From Antedon mediterranea (lineage: Eukaryota; Echinodermata; Crinoidea; Comatulida; Antedonidae): a DNA stretch of 64,000 nt. Below, one piece after another: positions 40,401 through 55,400 of this stretch (its first letter is position 1; each line of letters opens with the position of its first letter). The stretch lies in the NCBI RefSeq assembly GCF_964355755.1, contig NC_092674.1, forward strand, positions 16,871,001 to 16,935,000, written 5' to 3'. The notes beneath the pieces were generated by a model, which did not search any database, was not told the DNA's origin, and was given only the letters and a program-made list of their open reading frames with translations. A program made the translations under genes and the position numbers.

Positions 40401-43400
40401 TTTAAGGTCAGTTTATGTGGTCAAGAGGTCAAACAAGGTCAATTTATAAGATTTTTATTTTATTCACGGAAAATCATCTACATCATCAGATCTATCCAAA
40501 AAAAGGATTTTTGAAGATCAACTGATGTTTCATATTATAGTAATTATGAGATAAACATTTTATTTTACACATAAAAACATAGGAAATTAAATATAAAAGT
40601 GTCTTTTTCTCAAAATGTTGTTTTCACATACTTCTGTAAAGTACACAGTTTTATAATAGGCTTTCGATCCCCAGTCTGTTGTTAATTTGTCTTTTTTATG
40701 TTGTCCACCAGTCATCGTTTTGATTTTTGTCGGAAAAATAGGTCAAGTATAATATGTATGAAACGCCATATGTGCCAAAAGATTGCTCTTTTACTATAAT
40801 ATTATTAATATTATCTATAATAATATAATAATATTTGAAAGTTTGTTTTTAGAAAAATCTCGAACACAGAGACCCTCAATATATGACTTAATATCCTCTA
40901 TACCCTCTATAATGTAATTACTGTATTTAAACATTTTTGTTCATTCTTTCAATGATACAAGTTTTTGTTGAAGTTTGTGTTTCAAGAAATCTTGAAAGAG
41001 AAACCTGTGTATCGAGTCTCAAAAACCCTTCAGTAGGCCTATATTGGACTTAATCAAGGTTGGAAGGAGTGGTATAAATGGGTTCTCCTTCTTAAAGCCT
41101 TCGCATCTATGCTATCTTGGCTGACGGTGATAACAGATATGAAACTCCTTAAGTAATTAAGAGGTCCTTTATACACATGGATAAAGACGGTTTCAACGTT
41201 ATTTACAAACACTACGTAGGCCTACTGTGTCTAGGTATGGAATCCATATCTCCAAAAAGACATAAGCGCACTTGAAAGAGGAAACGTCATGCGACAAAAC
41301 TAATTCCAGCTATCCATTCTTATTCATATGAAGATTGTTTAAAGTTTCTTGGCCTAACAACCCTGTATGACAGACGTATTCGTGGTGACTTGATTGAAAC
41401 ATTCAACATTTTCAAAAGGTTTCGAGGGTGTAGCCTAGGAAGACTTCCTTCAAATGAGATGCAGAAATACACGAGGACATCAGCTTAGACTTTTCAAACC
41501 TACATTTCACAAAGGACTGATAGGAGATCCAACTTTTCACAATGAGTAATTATATATTTGAATAGTTTGCCAACCGAAGTCGTCATTTCTGAAACCACCA
41601 ACACATTTAAAAACCGATTGTATTCGTTTTAGAAATGAGGTTAAAAGGGTAAACAAGTTTACCTATCTAAACTAATCAGAACCAAATATTCTAAACACTG
41701 AGTGGATGATCGATTCAAAATAGAATCATTGGTATATCAAGAAACGCTGCAATTCATTGATAGGTTCTGTATGACATGGTCAGACTGATCACGAATCAAA
41801 CTGACAGAAAATCTGCTGACCAACCATTGGAGTATGATCATAGCTCAATTGTAATATCTTTAACCAAATCTGACTTCAGATATCTTGATGGATGGCATTG
41901 AAATACCCACAGATGTTCCAGAAGAAAACCAAAACATGTTGGTCATGCACTAAAGGATTCAGAAACATAGCTGTCAAACATCTGGTGACTATGCAAGTAT
42001 TTATAAGTTACCTAGATATTTTATCATTTTATTGTATTTGATCATAACATTGGAAAAAGCAGTGAAACGATTGAAACGTATAGTCCCAATGTACTAATCT
42101 GTACTTCCATGTGTTCGGAGCCACATTCATCGGTTTGGAGGAGAACAAATATGACAAACATTCTTCTATGTCAATCACAAAGAAGCTTATGCAATTATAC
42201 ATGAAAGTTGATGTATGATATACACTTTGTAACTCCAATAGCAACCGTACTAAAGTATGGACGAAACCTATTAAGAACAATCTAACCAGCTTCCATTCCA
42301 TTACAGGTTGCAGCACGTCATTATTTGCTGGTTATGGAAAGAAATCCTACTGGAAATTGTTTGTAACGCATCCACTCCTTGTAAATGGAATTGATTAACA
42401 TTAAGAATTTGCACGTACAGTGTACAGTAAAGTTTAATTGCCAAATATCTCTTGAGCAACTGTATACTAACAGACTCTTTGGAGGGTCTTGAAATGCTAC
42501 CTCCATTTAGACTCAGTGACCATATACCATAAACACTAGTGATATATTTCCCTTAAATATTAAGTATTTCACTTTACAAAATAAATATTTAAGGACTGTA
42601 TTTCCCTTAAATTGTTTTGACTTAGGGAAACACTTAACATTTTAAAAGCTCACCTATGGTGAATACAGACATCTTAGAACCTAACATACGGGTCAACTAT
42701 CAGGTATGTGGCCTAAATTAATCGGGTCGTTTGGAAGCCCCTAACCCAGTTGTCAGTTTGGAACTTTGTTACATGTGTATGTAAACTAAAGAGCCAGATT
42801 AAGTAGTGTGATTCAATCCGATATTGACATGGGCCTATTACTCCCAACCCACAAATCCTCTGTGACCGTTTTTAAATGAAATTTATGACATTCTAGTATG
42901 CCTCCAATTTCGGTTATTTTGATACTGTAGGACTCATCCTCTCCATCCCTTGAACACCTTCCAGGAGTGATTCAAAAAGTTTAAAATCTTCCCAGTACAA
43001 TTCTGGTCTTTTTGACACCACACTATAAACATCAGCCCCAGGCTATCATGAAAATTATATTCATTTCAATTATTAATACCGATAATTAACAGGTCTGTGC
43101 TTTATTTGACCTTATGACCTTGAAAATGACCTTTAAACTGGTAAGTTGAAAAATTGATGAACTTGACCATATACCGCAATATGTCAATAATGATCCAATA
43201 ATGGTTACATTTCTTTTAATTGGCTTATATGTTGTTGAAAACAGCTTAAACCTCTATTTTACCATATTTGACCTTATAACCTTGAAAATGACCTTTGACC
43301 TGAAATTTGAGAGTGGCATCCACCCCTATATTTTTTGTCATCCCATAAGAGATATATTCCACATGGTTGCCTGCTATTAACAGAAAATGCCCCCCATGAT

Positions 43401-46400
43401 GAAAAAGCTCACATTGGCCGCCCTACTATAAACATAAACAAATAGTGTAAAGCCAGTATGGTTTGAGCTACATTCAAAATGGCCGCCATGCAATCAAAGA
43501 CGTTATACCAATATGTTTGTTGACCTCAATACCATATTATACTTTGTACCTAAAATTATAACGGTAGGTACCGTACTGAAACATTTTGAGTTCGCCATTT
43601 TGAAATTCAAAATGGCCGCCATGCAATTAAAATGTTAGTTAAATACCAATATGTTTGGTGACCCATTACCATATAATTTGCACCTAAAATCAGAACTCTG
43701 TGTACCTTTTTAGCAGAGATATACCTGAAAAGTAAAAATTTGAAGGCCGCCATTTTGAAATCCAACATGGCCACCATGTAATCAAAATGTTAGTTATACC
43801 AATATGTTTTGTGACCCCATTAACATATAATTTGCACCTAAAATCAGAACTCTAGGTGCCTCTTTAGCAGAGATATACCTGAAAAGTGAACTGTGCAAAG
43901 TTTCAGAATGTTACCACAATTTGAAGGATTGGTTCATTTAACAGGCCTACTATTCAGGAAAAATGTTAATCACATTCCACTTTCCGCGTTATTGACGGAA
44001 ATCATGTTTGAAAATCCAGAGTCTCATAAATAATTAGGGGTTTGGATATATACGAATCTAAGTTGGGATACACATATGTGCAAAGTGTCTTCTAAAGGTG
44101 TTTAACGACTGTATTCAGTTAGTTGAAACAATATAATAGAGGCCGTAATTCTTTATCTCTTTGTTATCAATGTGTTATTCAATCTGTATTAAAGACCCCT
44201 TCCCTGCAATTTTGGACGTTTTTTGGAAAATAATACATATATATCACTTTAAAAACATTAAACCATGTCATTCCTTGTCTTAAATGTACGTTTTATGGTA
44301 AATTATGATAAAAAGTGAGAAACAATGCACTACCTAAGTAGCTCGCGGCGATCGACCTCTCGTGGACGGTCTTAGGCCTAGCCTGGCTAGGCTTAGTTTT
44401 GTAGGCCTAGCTGGTAAACATCGGTAACGTACGAACATCGTACGCTAGCTATATACCTAGCCTGACGTTGTATAGTTGCTGCATTAATTGTCTTTCTATT
44501 TTTGCCAGACTCCGTTGATACAAATTGGGGAAAACCCGGTATTTTCGCTGAAAAGTTAGGAGTCTTCCATTTGTTTTGGCCTCACGATCGATCGAAAAGT
44601 GGGCGAATTACAGGTGAAAAACAAAAATATCAATCCGCGCGCAATGCATTTTGGGATTTATAGCGGGCCGCTATAATTATTAAAATCGACTTATTTTTCA
44701 CATTTTTAACCGTTTAAAGACGAAAAAAGTTATCGCAATAGGACCATATAGTATTATTTTTACATTAAATATAGTTTGTGATCTTAAATTAGATCTAAAA
44801 AACGTAGGGAATGGGGCTTTAAGCTTTGTTGTGTTACTTGGGTAAATGGTCTAACAAAGACAAATTTGAGAACATAGTTAGGAATGCAAGCAAAATTACT
44901 GGTGTCGAGATTAAAGATATTACACAAATGTGTAATGATGAAATGATATCTAAATTAAATAGTATTTTAGCTGATGAATCTCAAATTCTCAACAATAAGT
45001 TAGTAGTTACCAGATCTGGAAGATTAACAACAATTCCAGTTAAAACAATTAGACATAAATTTCATTCTTACCTAGCGCTATTAGACTACACAACAATGAG
45101 CTCCAAAGATAGGTCTTTTGTATTTTATATTGCTTGATCAGTTGTTAAGTTCCATGTTGATCATGAATGTAAATATTATGTGTGTATTGTTTTGTTTGTG
45201 TTTTTCTACCAAGAAAACAATTATCATTGTACTATATGTATGAATGACTTAATAAATCGAATATGAATCTGAAACTATTATTTATACCATTAGACATTCA
45301 AAAACAAGCCGCACGCTTTCATGACCAGTGGGCAAACTCTGTCAACGTCTAAATATAGTGTGATGTCGTTGGTGGTATATACATGTATGACGTTGTTGAC
45401 TAGACTAGCAGGATGAAAAAGACAGTGCTAATATTATTAGCTGAAAATATAATTCTGAAAACAATATTCTTTTCCAGCTTTTCTTTTCATTAAAAATCAT
45501 TAAATAAAATAATTACTCTCGCGATTGACGTTACACAAATATCTTTCGGAAAATGGTCTTAATAATAGCTGCGTTGTTCATGACAAATCGCCACTGAGCT
45601 AGCGCGAAACTATAGCCTACTGCTGACGTTGTTGTTGAAAAAATGTTAATGTTCTGCCAATTGTCAGCAGAAACGAACAGATACTATACAGGCAAGAACA
45701 AACATATTAATTTCTTAGGGTGTGTGTGTACGTCAAATGGAATTTCTACAACGATCGTTCGGCTCACTCGGAATTGTTTTTCCAATGATTGATCATGCAG
45801 CTCACGAACACACGTGGTTGTTCCTTATAAGAAAAGGGTGCATGTACACTACACCAAATGGAATTGTTTTTCTACAAAGATCATTCGCATTAAATACATG
45901 TAAGCCTACACTATTGTATACCATGATGATAGGTTTATTTAATAAATAAACATACAATAGCCTACATTTAAGTATAAACCCTTTTTAGGACCATGCAGAA
46001 CCGTGGGAAAATGTGAAAGATCATGGGAAAATTGTGATTTTTTATTGTGATATTTAGATCAGACATATTTTGCAATCATTATAGTTTCAAATTTTTTTAA
46101 ATAAAAGTAAAACTGTATTTTAATTTGTTTTAAACAAAACAAAATTATTACTGCACTTTACTATACTAAGAATAACATTGTATACAGTATGTAGGTATAG
46201 CCAGAGATTTGCAGCACGACGGTGACGGCCACACAACTGGGAATTCCCCTGTCCACTGAACAAACGTTACTACAGCGTACTCTACTGTACTACATTATAC
46301 CGCATGTTGTTGCTGAAAAAAAAATCATTCAGATTCCAAAAACGGGAATTTCCCTGAATTGAAAAAAGCGGAAGCAACACACGCAACGTATAATGTATTA

Positions 46401-49400
46401 CAAAATGTTCAAACCGTTTACTATGTTTAGATAGAAATTTCTATGACGTACGTTACACAGTGAATTGGGTTTTGATTAAATTTCCTTGTTTTTATCATGT
46501 CAATTGTCATCATGAATGAAATTCTGTCAACTGCCATTGATGTTCCACATGTTTTTTTCACTTCGTGTCGACGGTGTGCTCAGAGTGATGTGGGTCATGG
46601 GTCCCAGTTGGATTTAAATTCAATGCATTAATGAATGTATTTTTATTAGCGGTGTTGGCTAATTGTCTTTCGTAGGGCCACATTTGGAATTACTTTTTAC
46701 ACAATATCATATTATTTTGTTATAACTTAAGAAATATAGACTTATTAATAGCTAGGCCTAGGCTCTGGGCCTACTAATACTACATAGGGCGTAACTGTAA
46801 GGGTAGAATTTGTGGGATCATGACCAAAAAACAAAACACCATGGGTTTGCGATCAAACAAGGCCATACACATGGCTGCAGTCGCGTGCTCAAATTTGAGT
46901 TTGTGTTTACCGACCAACAGACCAACCAACCGACCGACATAGTGAGCTGTAGAGTTGCGTTGCACACGACTAAAAACAATTGGCCACTCATAGACTTAAG
47001 AATGGTTACTTGCGGGAACGAAGCAATAGTTAATAGCTGTACTGTATAAACCATTTTTAGGAACATGCAGAACCGTGGGAAAATGTGAAAGATCATGGGA
47101 AAATTGTGATTTTTTATTGTGATATTTAGATCAGACATATTTTGCCATCATTATAGTTTCACATTTTTTTAAATAAAAGTAAAACTGTATTTTAATTTTT
47201 ATTAAACAAAAAAAAATTATTACTGCACTTTACTATACTAAGAATAACATTGTATACAGTATGTACGTATAGCCAGAGATTTGCAGCACGACGGTGACGG
47301 CCACACAACTGGGAATTCCCCTGTCCACTGAACAAACGTTACTACAGCGTACTCTACTGTACTACATTATACCGCATGTTGTTGCTGAAAAAAAAAATCA
47401 TTCAGGCTCCAAAAACGGGAATTTTCCTGAATTGAAAATAGCGGAAGCAACACACGCAACGTATAACTATAATGTATTACAAAATGTTCAAACCGTTTAC
47501 CGCATGTACTGGTTTTTGTTTTTTATTATTCAGTAAACGAAGCAAACGAATCTGCAATTGCCTCATGAATATGAATGAGGCAAAACGTTGGTAGCGTTAG
47601 CACTGAACGCTTCAATGAACATGGTTACACCCACCTCATTAACGAATTGAAATACACAGAATAGCGAGTAATATAATTTTGACACGGCCCCTTACTATGT
47701 TTAGATAGAAATTTCTATGACGTACGTTACACAGTGAATTGGGTTTTGATTAAATTTCCTTGTTTTTATCATGTCAATTGTCATCATGAATGAAATTCTG
47801 TCAACTGCCATCGATGTTCCACATGTTTTTTTCACTTCGTGTCGACGGTGTGCTCAGAGTGATGTGGGTCATGGGTTCCAGTTGGATTTAAATTCAATGC
47901 ATTAATGAATGTATTTTTATTAGCGGTGTTGGCTAATTGTCTTTCGTAGAGCCACATTTGGAATTACTTTTTACACAATATCATATTATTTTGTTAACTT
48001 AACAAGGAATATAGCCTTATTAATCGCTAGGCCTAGGCTCTGGGCCTACTAATACTACATAGGGCGTAACTGTAAGGGTAGAATTTGTGGGATCACGACC
48101 AAAAAACAAAACACCATGGGTTTGCGATCAAACAAGGCCATACACATGGCTGCAGTCGCGTGCTCAAATTTGAGTTTGTGTTTACCGACCAACAGACCAA
48201 CCAACCGACCGACATAGTGAGCTGTAGAGTTGCGTTGCACACGACTAAAAACAATTGGCCACTCATAGACTTAAGAATGGTTACTTGCGGGAACGAAGCA
48301 ATAGTTAATAGCTGTACTGTATATAATAATAATATATAATGTTTAAAAGAGTTATATAGAATGATATTATAATATAATGTGACTCAAGAATCCTCCAATC
48401 ACTCAAAATGACAAAGAGTGCATTCAGGTGTGTTGTAAAATTTAACTAGAGGCCTAGCTGTTTTTAACCTTAATAAAGAAAATTTGAAGTTAGTTAATTT
48501 AAATAAGATTTACCTTCACTCCATCAAGGGTAACCTTTACTCTGAAGAGAGGGTTTGGCATACTTTTTCCATCACCATTAATGGCTCTCGACAGTTCTTG
48601 TAAAGACCATTTGACATTTAATCTGAAAGCCTCTTCTACCATACGATCCATTTTTTCTGTGTACCTGTGCCAGTGGTTTTGTACCTGTAAAATATTTGAT
48701 CTGTATTTTTATCTATAGTCCAGTCATAGAAACAAACGAAATGAATGAAAGAAACATGCTTTAAGATAAAGTACAAACTAAATGTAAATGTCTTGTAGTA
48801 GCATAACTAATATACCTGAATGTAATGTATGTTTGTTTGTATTTGAACTTTTACTAAATGTTATTTAATATTTATATACATATGCTGTATTTGAAGATTG
48901 AAAATGAAATTTTAAGTTTTAGTATTTTGTTTTAAAAGTCTTAAAATTACGTGACATGTTTCTCATCATCAGAAAATTGAGCAAGTAATATATAAGAAAA
49001 TGTATCCCAATGGTTCACAACCAGCTAGAATGTATGGCTTACCAAAGATGGACAAACCCTGTTCTCCCAATTCCACACCTAAATTTTTTTTAAATAATTC
49101 CACACCTAAATTTTGACCAATAGGCACTGTTAATTATATTCTGACAAATTGTTTGTGCTAATTACTTCTTCTGGTATTACCTAAACAATGTGTGGCGACT
49201 GATTTGTTCACATTTGTGAAGGAAGTCCAAAATGTTGACACTTCACACAAATGTATGGTGTCTTTTGACGTTGATAGTTTGATGGTAATTATAATATGAG
49301 GTTAAACAAAAGCAATTTATGCAAATTAATTTTACTTGCTACGGAAAAAAACAATTTCATATTCAATGGTAATATTTATGACCAAGTAGACAGAGCGTGT

Positions 49401-52400
49401 CAATGGGATTCCCCCTTGAACCACAGAACGCCACCCAATCGTCTACCCACAAAGACAGGGGTTAATATGGACCAGTACAGTATACCACATACTATGTTCT
49501 ATGATCATCTGGACTATCATGAACAATCGCATGCAAAAAACTAAAACTTAATTAGTTTACATAAATTCACAGATAAAATTAATACCTCTACTCCATCATT
49601 TCTGAAAACTTCATATGTATGTTTCATAATGTTTAAAATGCTCTCATGCATAGTTTGCAGTCTTTTCTGGATGTTGAGACGATGTCGCCTTTGTTCATCA
49701 TCAAACTCCATCCCTTCATAAATGCGCTTATTATCGATGCGAACTAGCAACATCTCACTAATCATTTGACAATTGCGTGAAATGGTTAAATTAGCCATCT
49801 TGTAATCATCCACAATTGCCTGAACCTAAATAAAACATACAATAACAATTTTATAACAAAATGTGACATGATCTGATTAAACCTTACTTTTGTTGGAAAT
49901 TCTTTTGTATTTTTTTTATATATTAAGATTACTTAGCTTTGCTAACTGGTTTCGGAAGTTATTACGATATTGACAGAATCAAGCAGGCCTAGCTTTGGTG
50001 TTAGTTGGGCCTAAATCGCATATATGGCTTGTGTTTTTAGTGAATCATATCATCCGTCAGCTAGAAAACTAGCCAAGGAAAGTTAAGGGCATTGTAGCTA
50101 ATTAAACTACAGTATTATTATTGATATAAAGTTTTCGGTACACCACATATGTATATTACTGAAAAGAACTGCCAAGTTTCTAGACATTTCAATCAATATA
50201 CTTTGATCGTCCTCAGGAGTTAGAATGCAGAAAGTTCAGGAAACTAGGAATATAAGACTGGTGTGAAAGCTCAAATAATAGCAATGTTCACAGTGATTGA
50301 TATAGCATTGTTTCTCATAAACAATGGTGAATGGAAACTAGCTATAGAAAGAGCATTGTTTCGAAGCTGGGCCGGGTGTAGACTGTTTGGAAGCTGGGTG
50401 TAGACTGCCCAAACAAAGACCATGTGTCTAGACAGGGCTGTGAAATGTAAACTGGCCAAAGACTATGGCATGCATGGTTTACTGTCGATTCTTGTTGAAT
50501 AAAGATAGCAAAATATCAAATAACAAATCCAATATCGTAAAGAACGGTATTGTGTTTCTAGATTTTAATAGATTCTCTGGTGTGTTTGGAATGCCAAGAA
50601 AGACGAATAGCAATCAGTTCAGTAGTATATTGATCGAAAGGTCCAGAAGGTCAACAGTTCTTTTCAGAACCATACATACGTGGTGTACTGTAAACTGTAT
50701 TTATATCTGTGATTCGTGTATTGAGAGTTTAAATGCATTTTTTACAATATATATTTATTAAATATATTTGTTTTGTAATATTACATGCAATTTTAATGTG
50801 CAATAAAGTTAATGTGTATGATTTCTTATAACATTACCTTTTGTGAATGTTGTCGGCTTTCACCAATGTAGAAGTCTGTAATACCTTTAGTTGCCCAAGT
50901 AAGTTTTGTTAGGCCTGGATGAATCTTTTTATCAAGATGACGTATCACCTCTTTGAACAAGCTACGTTCTTCGATAGACAATGCGGCTACGATTCTGACA
51001 CAAAAAAGTGTTATAATAAATGTTCATTTCTTAAATGTACTGAACATGTTTTAAAAACTGTTCCTTTTGAAAGAAATCTTAAATTAATACTAAATGTACA
51101 TTGAGACAATGGTTGAAGGTTGCCATATCTCTCTCTATCATTAGCGTTTTTCGAGATGGTAACACTGTAATTTGCAAAATTCATATGACTTGTATAATTT
51201 GCTTACTTTCGAGGTGTGTGACAAAGGCGTGATTTTATCAATTACTAAACGGTCCTATGCTGGCTAAAGAAAAACTGTATCCAAGTCATTTGAGGCAAAA
51301 ATAAAGTCTGCACAGACATTTTAGTTGCATTATATATGCAAATGTTGAGAAATGGGATTGAGGGTCAAATGTCATACTTCCGTCTTATCGGTTTTCAAAA
51401 TATGGGAACCTGTAATTTCACCCCCTTACTACTAATTTACAGGCGTGATTTTGAGATTTACTTAACAATCCTATGTTGACTATTAGAAACCTGTATCTGT
51501 GCCATTTGAGGGCAGAACAAAGGGCGCGTTTATACAACACGCTATTACACGCATATTCTACACGCCTACGAAAAGTGTGTTGTATAACAACAAAGAGATT
51601 CCGTGTAATGAGATTTTAATTGCAAAAAAGGCTACTTGGCTGAATCCTAAAATTTGGTGGATTCCCGGTCGCCGTTACCGTGTTGGAAGTGTCCTCAGGG
51701 TATATTTTGACCTCTCGTTAAAACAGGTCGTAATATCAATCATTGCTAACAAGATTGGGCCCATTTATTGCTGCTTCGCTGCCAGCAATCATCCTCCTAC
51801 CACGTCTTACGCCTAGCCTAGTGGGGCCAACTCGTAGTGGTAGGCCTAGTAGGCCTCTATCGTTTCCCACTCCAAACAGAATTAAAAAAATAACATCGCA
51901 AAAATGGCATCTTCTTCCATAGTGTATAGATGAAACAATGAAACCCTTAAAATAACTTTTATTAATTTAAATGAACCGAGAACAAAATAAACAACAATGC
52001 AAACGTGAGCGAATACAATATAATGAAAATGGTAAAAACCGCGCGAATACATCGGACAGCGAGGAGGCGACGATGATTGTTGACAACTCAGCCAATTCAA
52101 GCGCGATCAACGATTTGACCTTTTATCCTAGCATGCACTGCGTGTTGATGAAACTTCCGGTATAACACGGTATCGTGATTTCTAGTATAACAGCAAACGT
52201 TAAGGTGGGTTGACCTCGGTCCGAACAACACGCTAAAAATTAAAGCCGTGTTCAAATTTAGGGTGTTGTATAAACACGACCAAAGTCTCTACAGACATTT
52301 TAATTTCATTGTATGCAAGCATTGACAAATGGGGTCGAGGGTCAAATGTTGCAATTCCGGTCTTTTTTTTCGTAAAATGTTTCATTAGAGCAAATATAAA

Positions 52401-55400
52401 TATATACATTCTGAATAAATCAGTGAAAAAATCAACTCTCTCGGACTAGTAGTTTTTGAGATATTATAACCCTGTAATTTCACCCTAATTTGCATATTTA
52501 AAGATGTATTGTCCCTTGAAACACAAAAAAATGAAGGTCAAAATATTCTAAATTTAAATTGGCCATATCAAAGTAATATTAAAGTCATTCACTTTAAGTT
52601 GAAAATTCTAGCCAAAAGCAACAAGATTAAGTAATTAACAGGTAAATTAGTTTGATTACATTTCGTCTGGAAAATCGTCGCGAGCGAAAGTAAACAAAGA
52701 TTTCAAACCACAAGTATGCATTATGCATGATGCTAATTATGATTGTTTACAACTCGTCATGGTTGAGAAGGCATTTTCACACAGATCGCGAGGAAGTTTT
52801 ATGATTATGCATACAGAGTAGCCAAACAAGCGCGTTTCATTATGGGATATGTTTTGATCGAAAATTATTTTTTTAACAAAAAAAACGTCTGCATTTCAGT
52901 TAAATGATTTTTTTTTCGACAAATTTTTGGTGAAAGTTAATAACTATTATGATACTTCAAAATGACCCACCTTCTTTCGAAATCTGTTATTTTTTATTTT
53001 TTGGGAATTTGTCAAAGGGACAATACATCTTTAAGCTAATTTGTATATCATCGGGATAATTTTGATCTCCTTATATGTGACCATTTAAAAAAGAAAAATC
53101 TCTGTTGTAATAATTGTTTCACTCAAAATGCTAGATTGTCTAGTCTAATAAATAATTATAAGATATCGAATCCTGACAAGATGGTACTGTATCTACAGTA
53201 TATATAAATTATGGTTAATTCTGACATAGGCAAGCACAATGGAAAGACTTTGGGACAAATCTCTGCCTTGGATCATCTCAGATGTACCACGAAATGTAAA
53301 TTTGATGTCATTAGTTTTCACTATTACGATATTGTTCCATATTTCTATCTTGAAAGATATTATAAAGAGTTTTAAAACAAAAGTTCTGATTACATCGGTA
53401 GATTTTCAACATTTTCAATTGTACGCGGTCAGAGTAATTTCCAGGTTCACGATGAGTTCACAGATTCATCTTGCCACCACTATCTGGTTTCAACAAAGTT
53501 GGCCGTTTAGTTTTTTTGTTTATTTTCAGGATCGGACCTGCGCGTGTGAAGGTACAGTAGTTAAAAAATAAAAATTATACTGCAAATTAATAAAGATCAA
53601 ATTAAATATACGCCATAAAGCATCGGAATATATTGTGGAGAATAGTATTATAAAATTACATAGGGAGATCTGATGATAAGACATTTTATTTAAAATCGAG
53701 TAAAATCCTGATAGCCAAGTTTTATTGAGTAAGCTGGCAGGAATAACTGTAGGCTATCTGTGTCCCGTTAGGACCGGGATGTCTGCCCATGTTGCAAGCC
53801 GTCTAAAATGTCTTCCTTCTTGGGCCAAAACGGCCCACTCTGTCACGGAAGTTAATTTCAAAAGATGTTTAAATTAAATAAGGTATTAATTATTAGGATG
53901 GTATTTATACACACAATATTGTATTATATTTATAATAACACAACTATTTGTAGTAGAATTCATCGCACTGTTAACTACAATTTACCAAGCATTTGTTATT
54001 CTTTTTTACCACTTTTCATATCTATTAGAGGATTTTATTTGATTATAAATGTTACCATATTATTAAAATTAAAAAATTAAACATATCCCTCAAATAAGCA
54101 CCTCCCTCAAATGAACTCCGCCTCCTCACCTCCGCCTTTAAGGGCCCTACCAAACAATAAACACTATACTTGCTATTAATCATCTAAGACACTGTGAAAC
54201 AGAGTAGGTTTAGTTTTACGAATGTCAAGCATTTTCAATAATGGTAACCGACAGAAAACATACAAGGAGAATGTCCTTTCGAGAACCATCGTCTACACTT
54301 CCTCTAGTCGCTCGCTCCCCCTCTAGTGTATATAATTGTTTTAGTGAATTTCATTACAGTTTTCCACAACAAATGATTGTTTACTTTCAAATAATCATTT
54401 TGTGTTTTTACTTACCGATTGTAGTCCCTGACAACAAGTAACACAAACTCACGAAGACTTCTGAGTTCTTCTCTCTTTAAATACACTTCAGAAACATAAT
54501 GAGGAATCTCAAACATTAAACGTTCCCAATAATGAATCTCGTTAAACATCTTTAGCAGTGTTCTACAATATAATACATTTTACTCATGTTATATGTTAAA
54601 ATAAGGTTATATAATAATGTTATAATAAAGTTATTTTGCTGTTTAAAAGAGCAGCGATACTTTCCTTTTAATTTAATTTTATTCAATTTTCAGGCACAAA
54701 TAACAACATATAATACATGACAACGGTGCACCACTCTGGGGATTGCCTTGAGTGCTATGCACTATCAAATTGGCTGTCCATACTGCACTTCAAGCATATA
54801 CTTATATATATATTAACTGCACTTCAAGCATATACATATATATATATTATATATAGATAAAATGGTTCATGTGTACACAAAATTAAAGTTGCCTGATGTA
54901 AGATTGGAGAGCTGTCACAAATGTCACTATTTAAATTTTTTCTGAAAAAAAATAATCAGTGAATTAGAACTATCAATATTTACCGGTCAAAGTTGATGTC
55001 CATCATACCATGGCGTTCCATACTACGACACATCAATGGTACTTCCAGCAGTTTCATGCAGTCTTTATCTACTGTTGCTGTCCACTCATTAAATGTTTTT
55101 CGAATAAACTCATCCAAGGCAATGCTTAGTTGTGTATACTGTATCTTGGTTTCAGCACCAGTACCAATGTGTGGTAAGAAATAAGCTTTATCAAGAACCT
55201 AACATAAAACAAATACATATGTCGTAATTGTTGTATTTAAGGAGTACTATGCAATCGTAGTCATTTATTTGTATTTCCTGTACCATATTGTGCATTTTGT
55301 TAATACAGTACTATTATGTGGTATGTATGAATAGTCTTCTTTCTTTTATTTCTAAATTTCTAATTTTGTGTTTCAGATCGATATATTGTATAAAGCAAAA

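Noticed and set aside
53239-53571. 110-codon plus-strand ORF as a host gene
   Set aside because: No recognisable domain, intronic, no splice or regulatory support.
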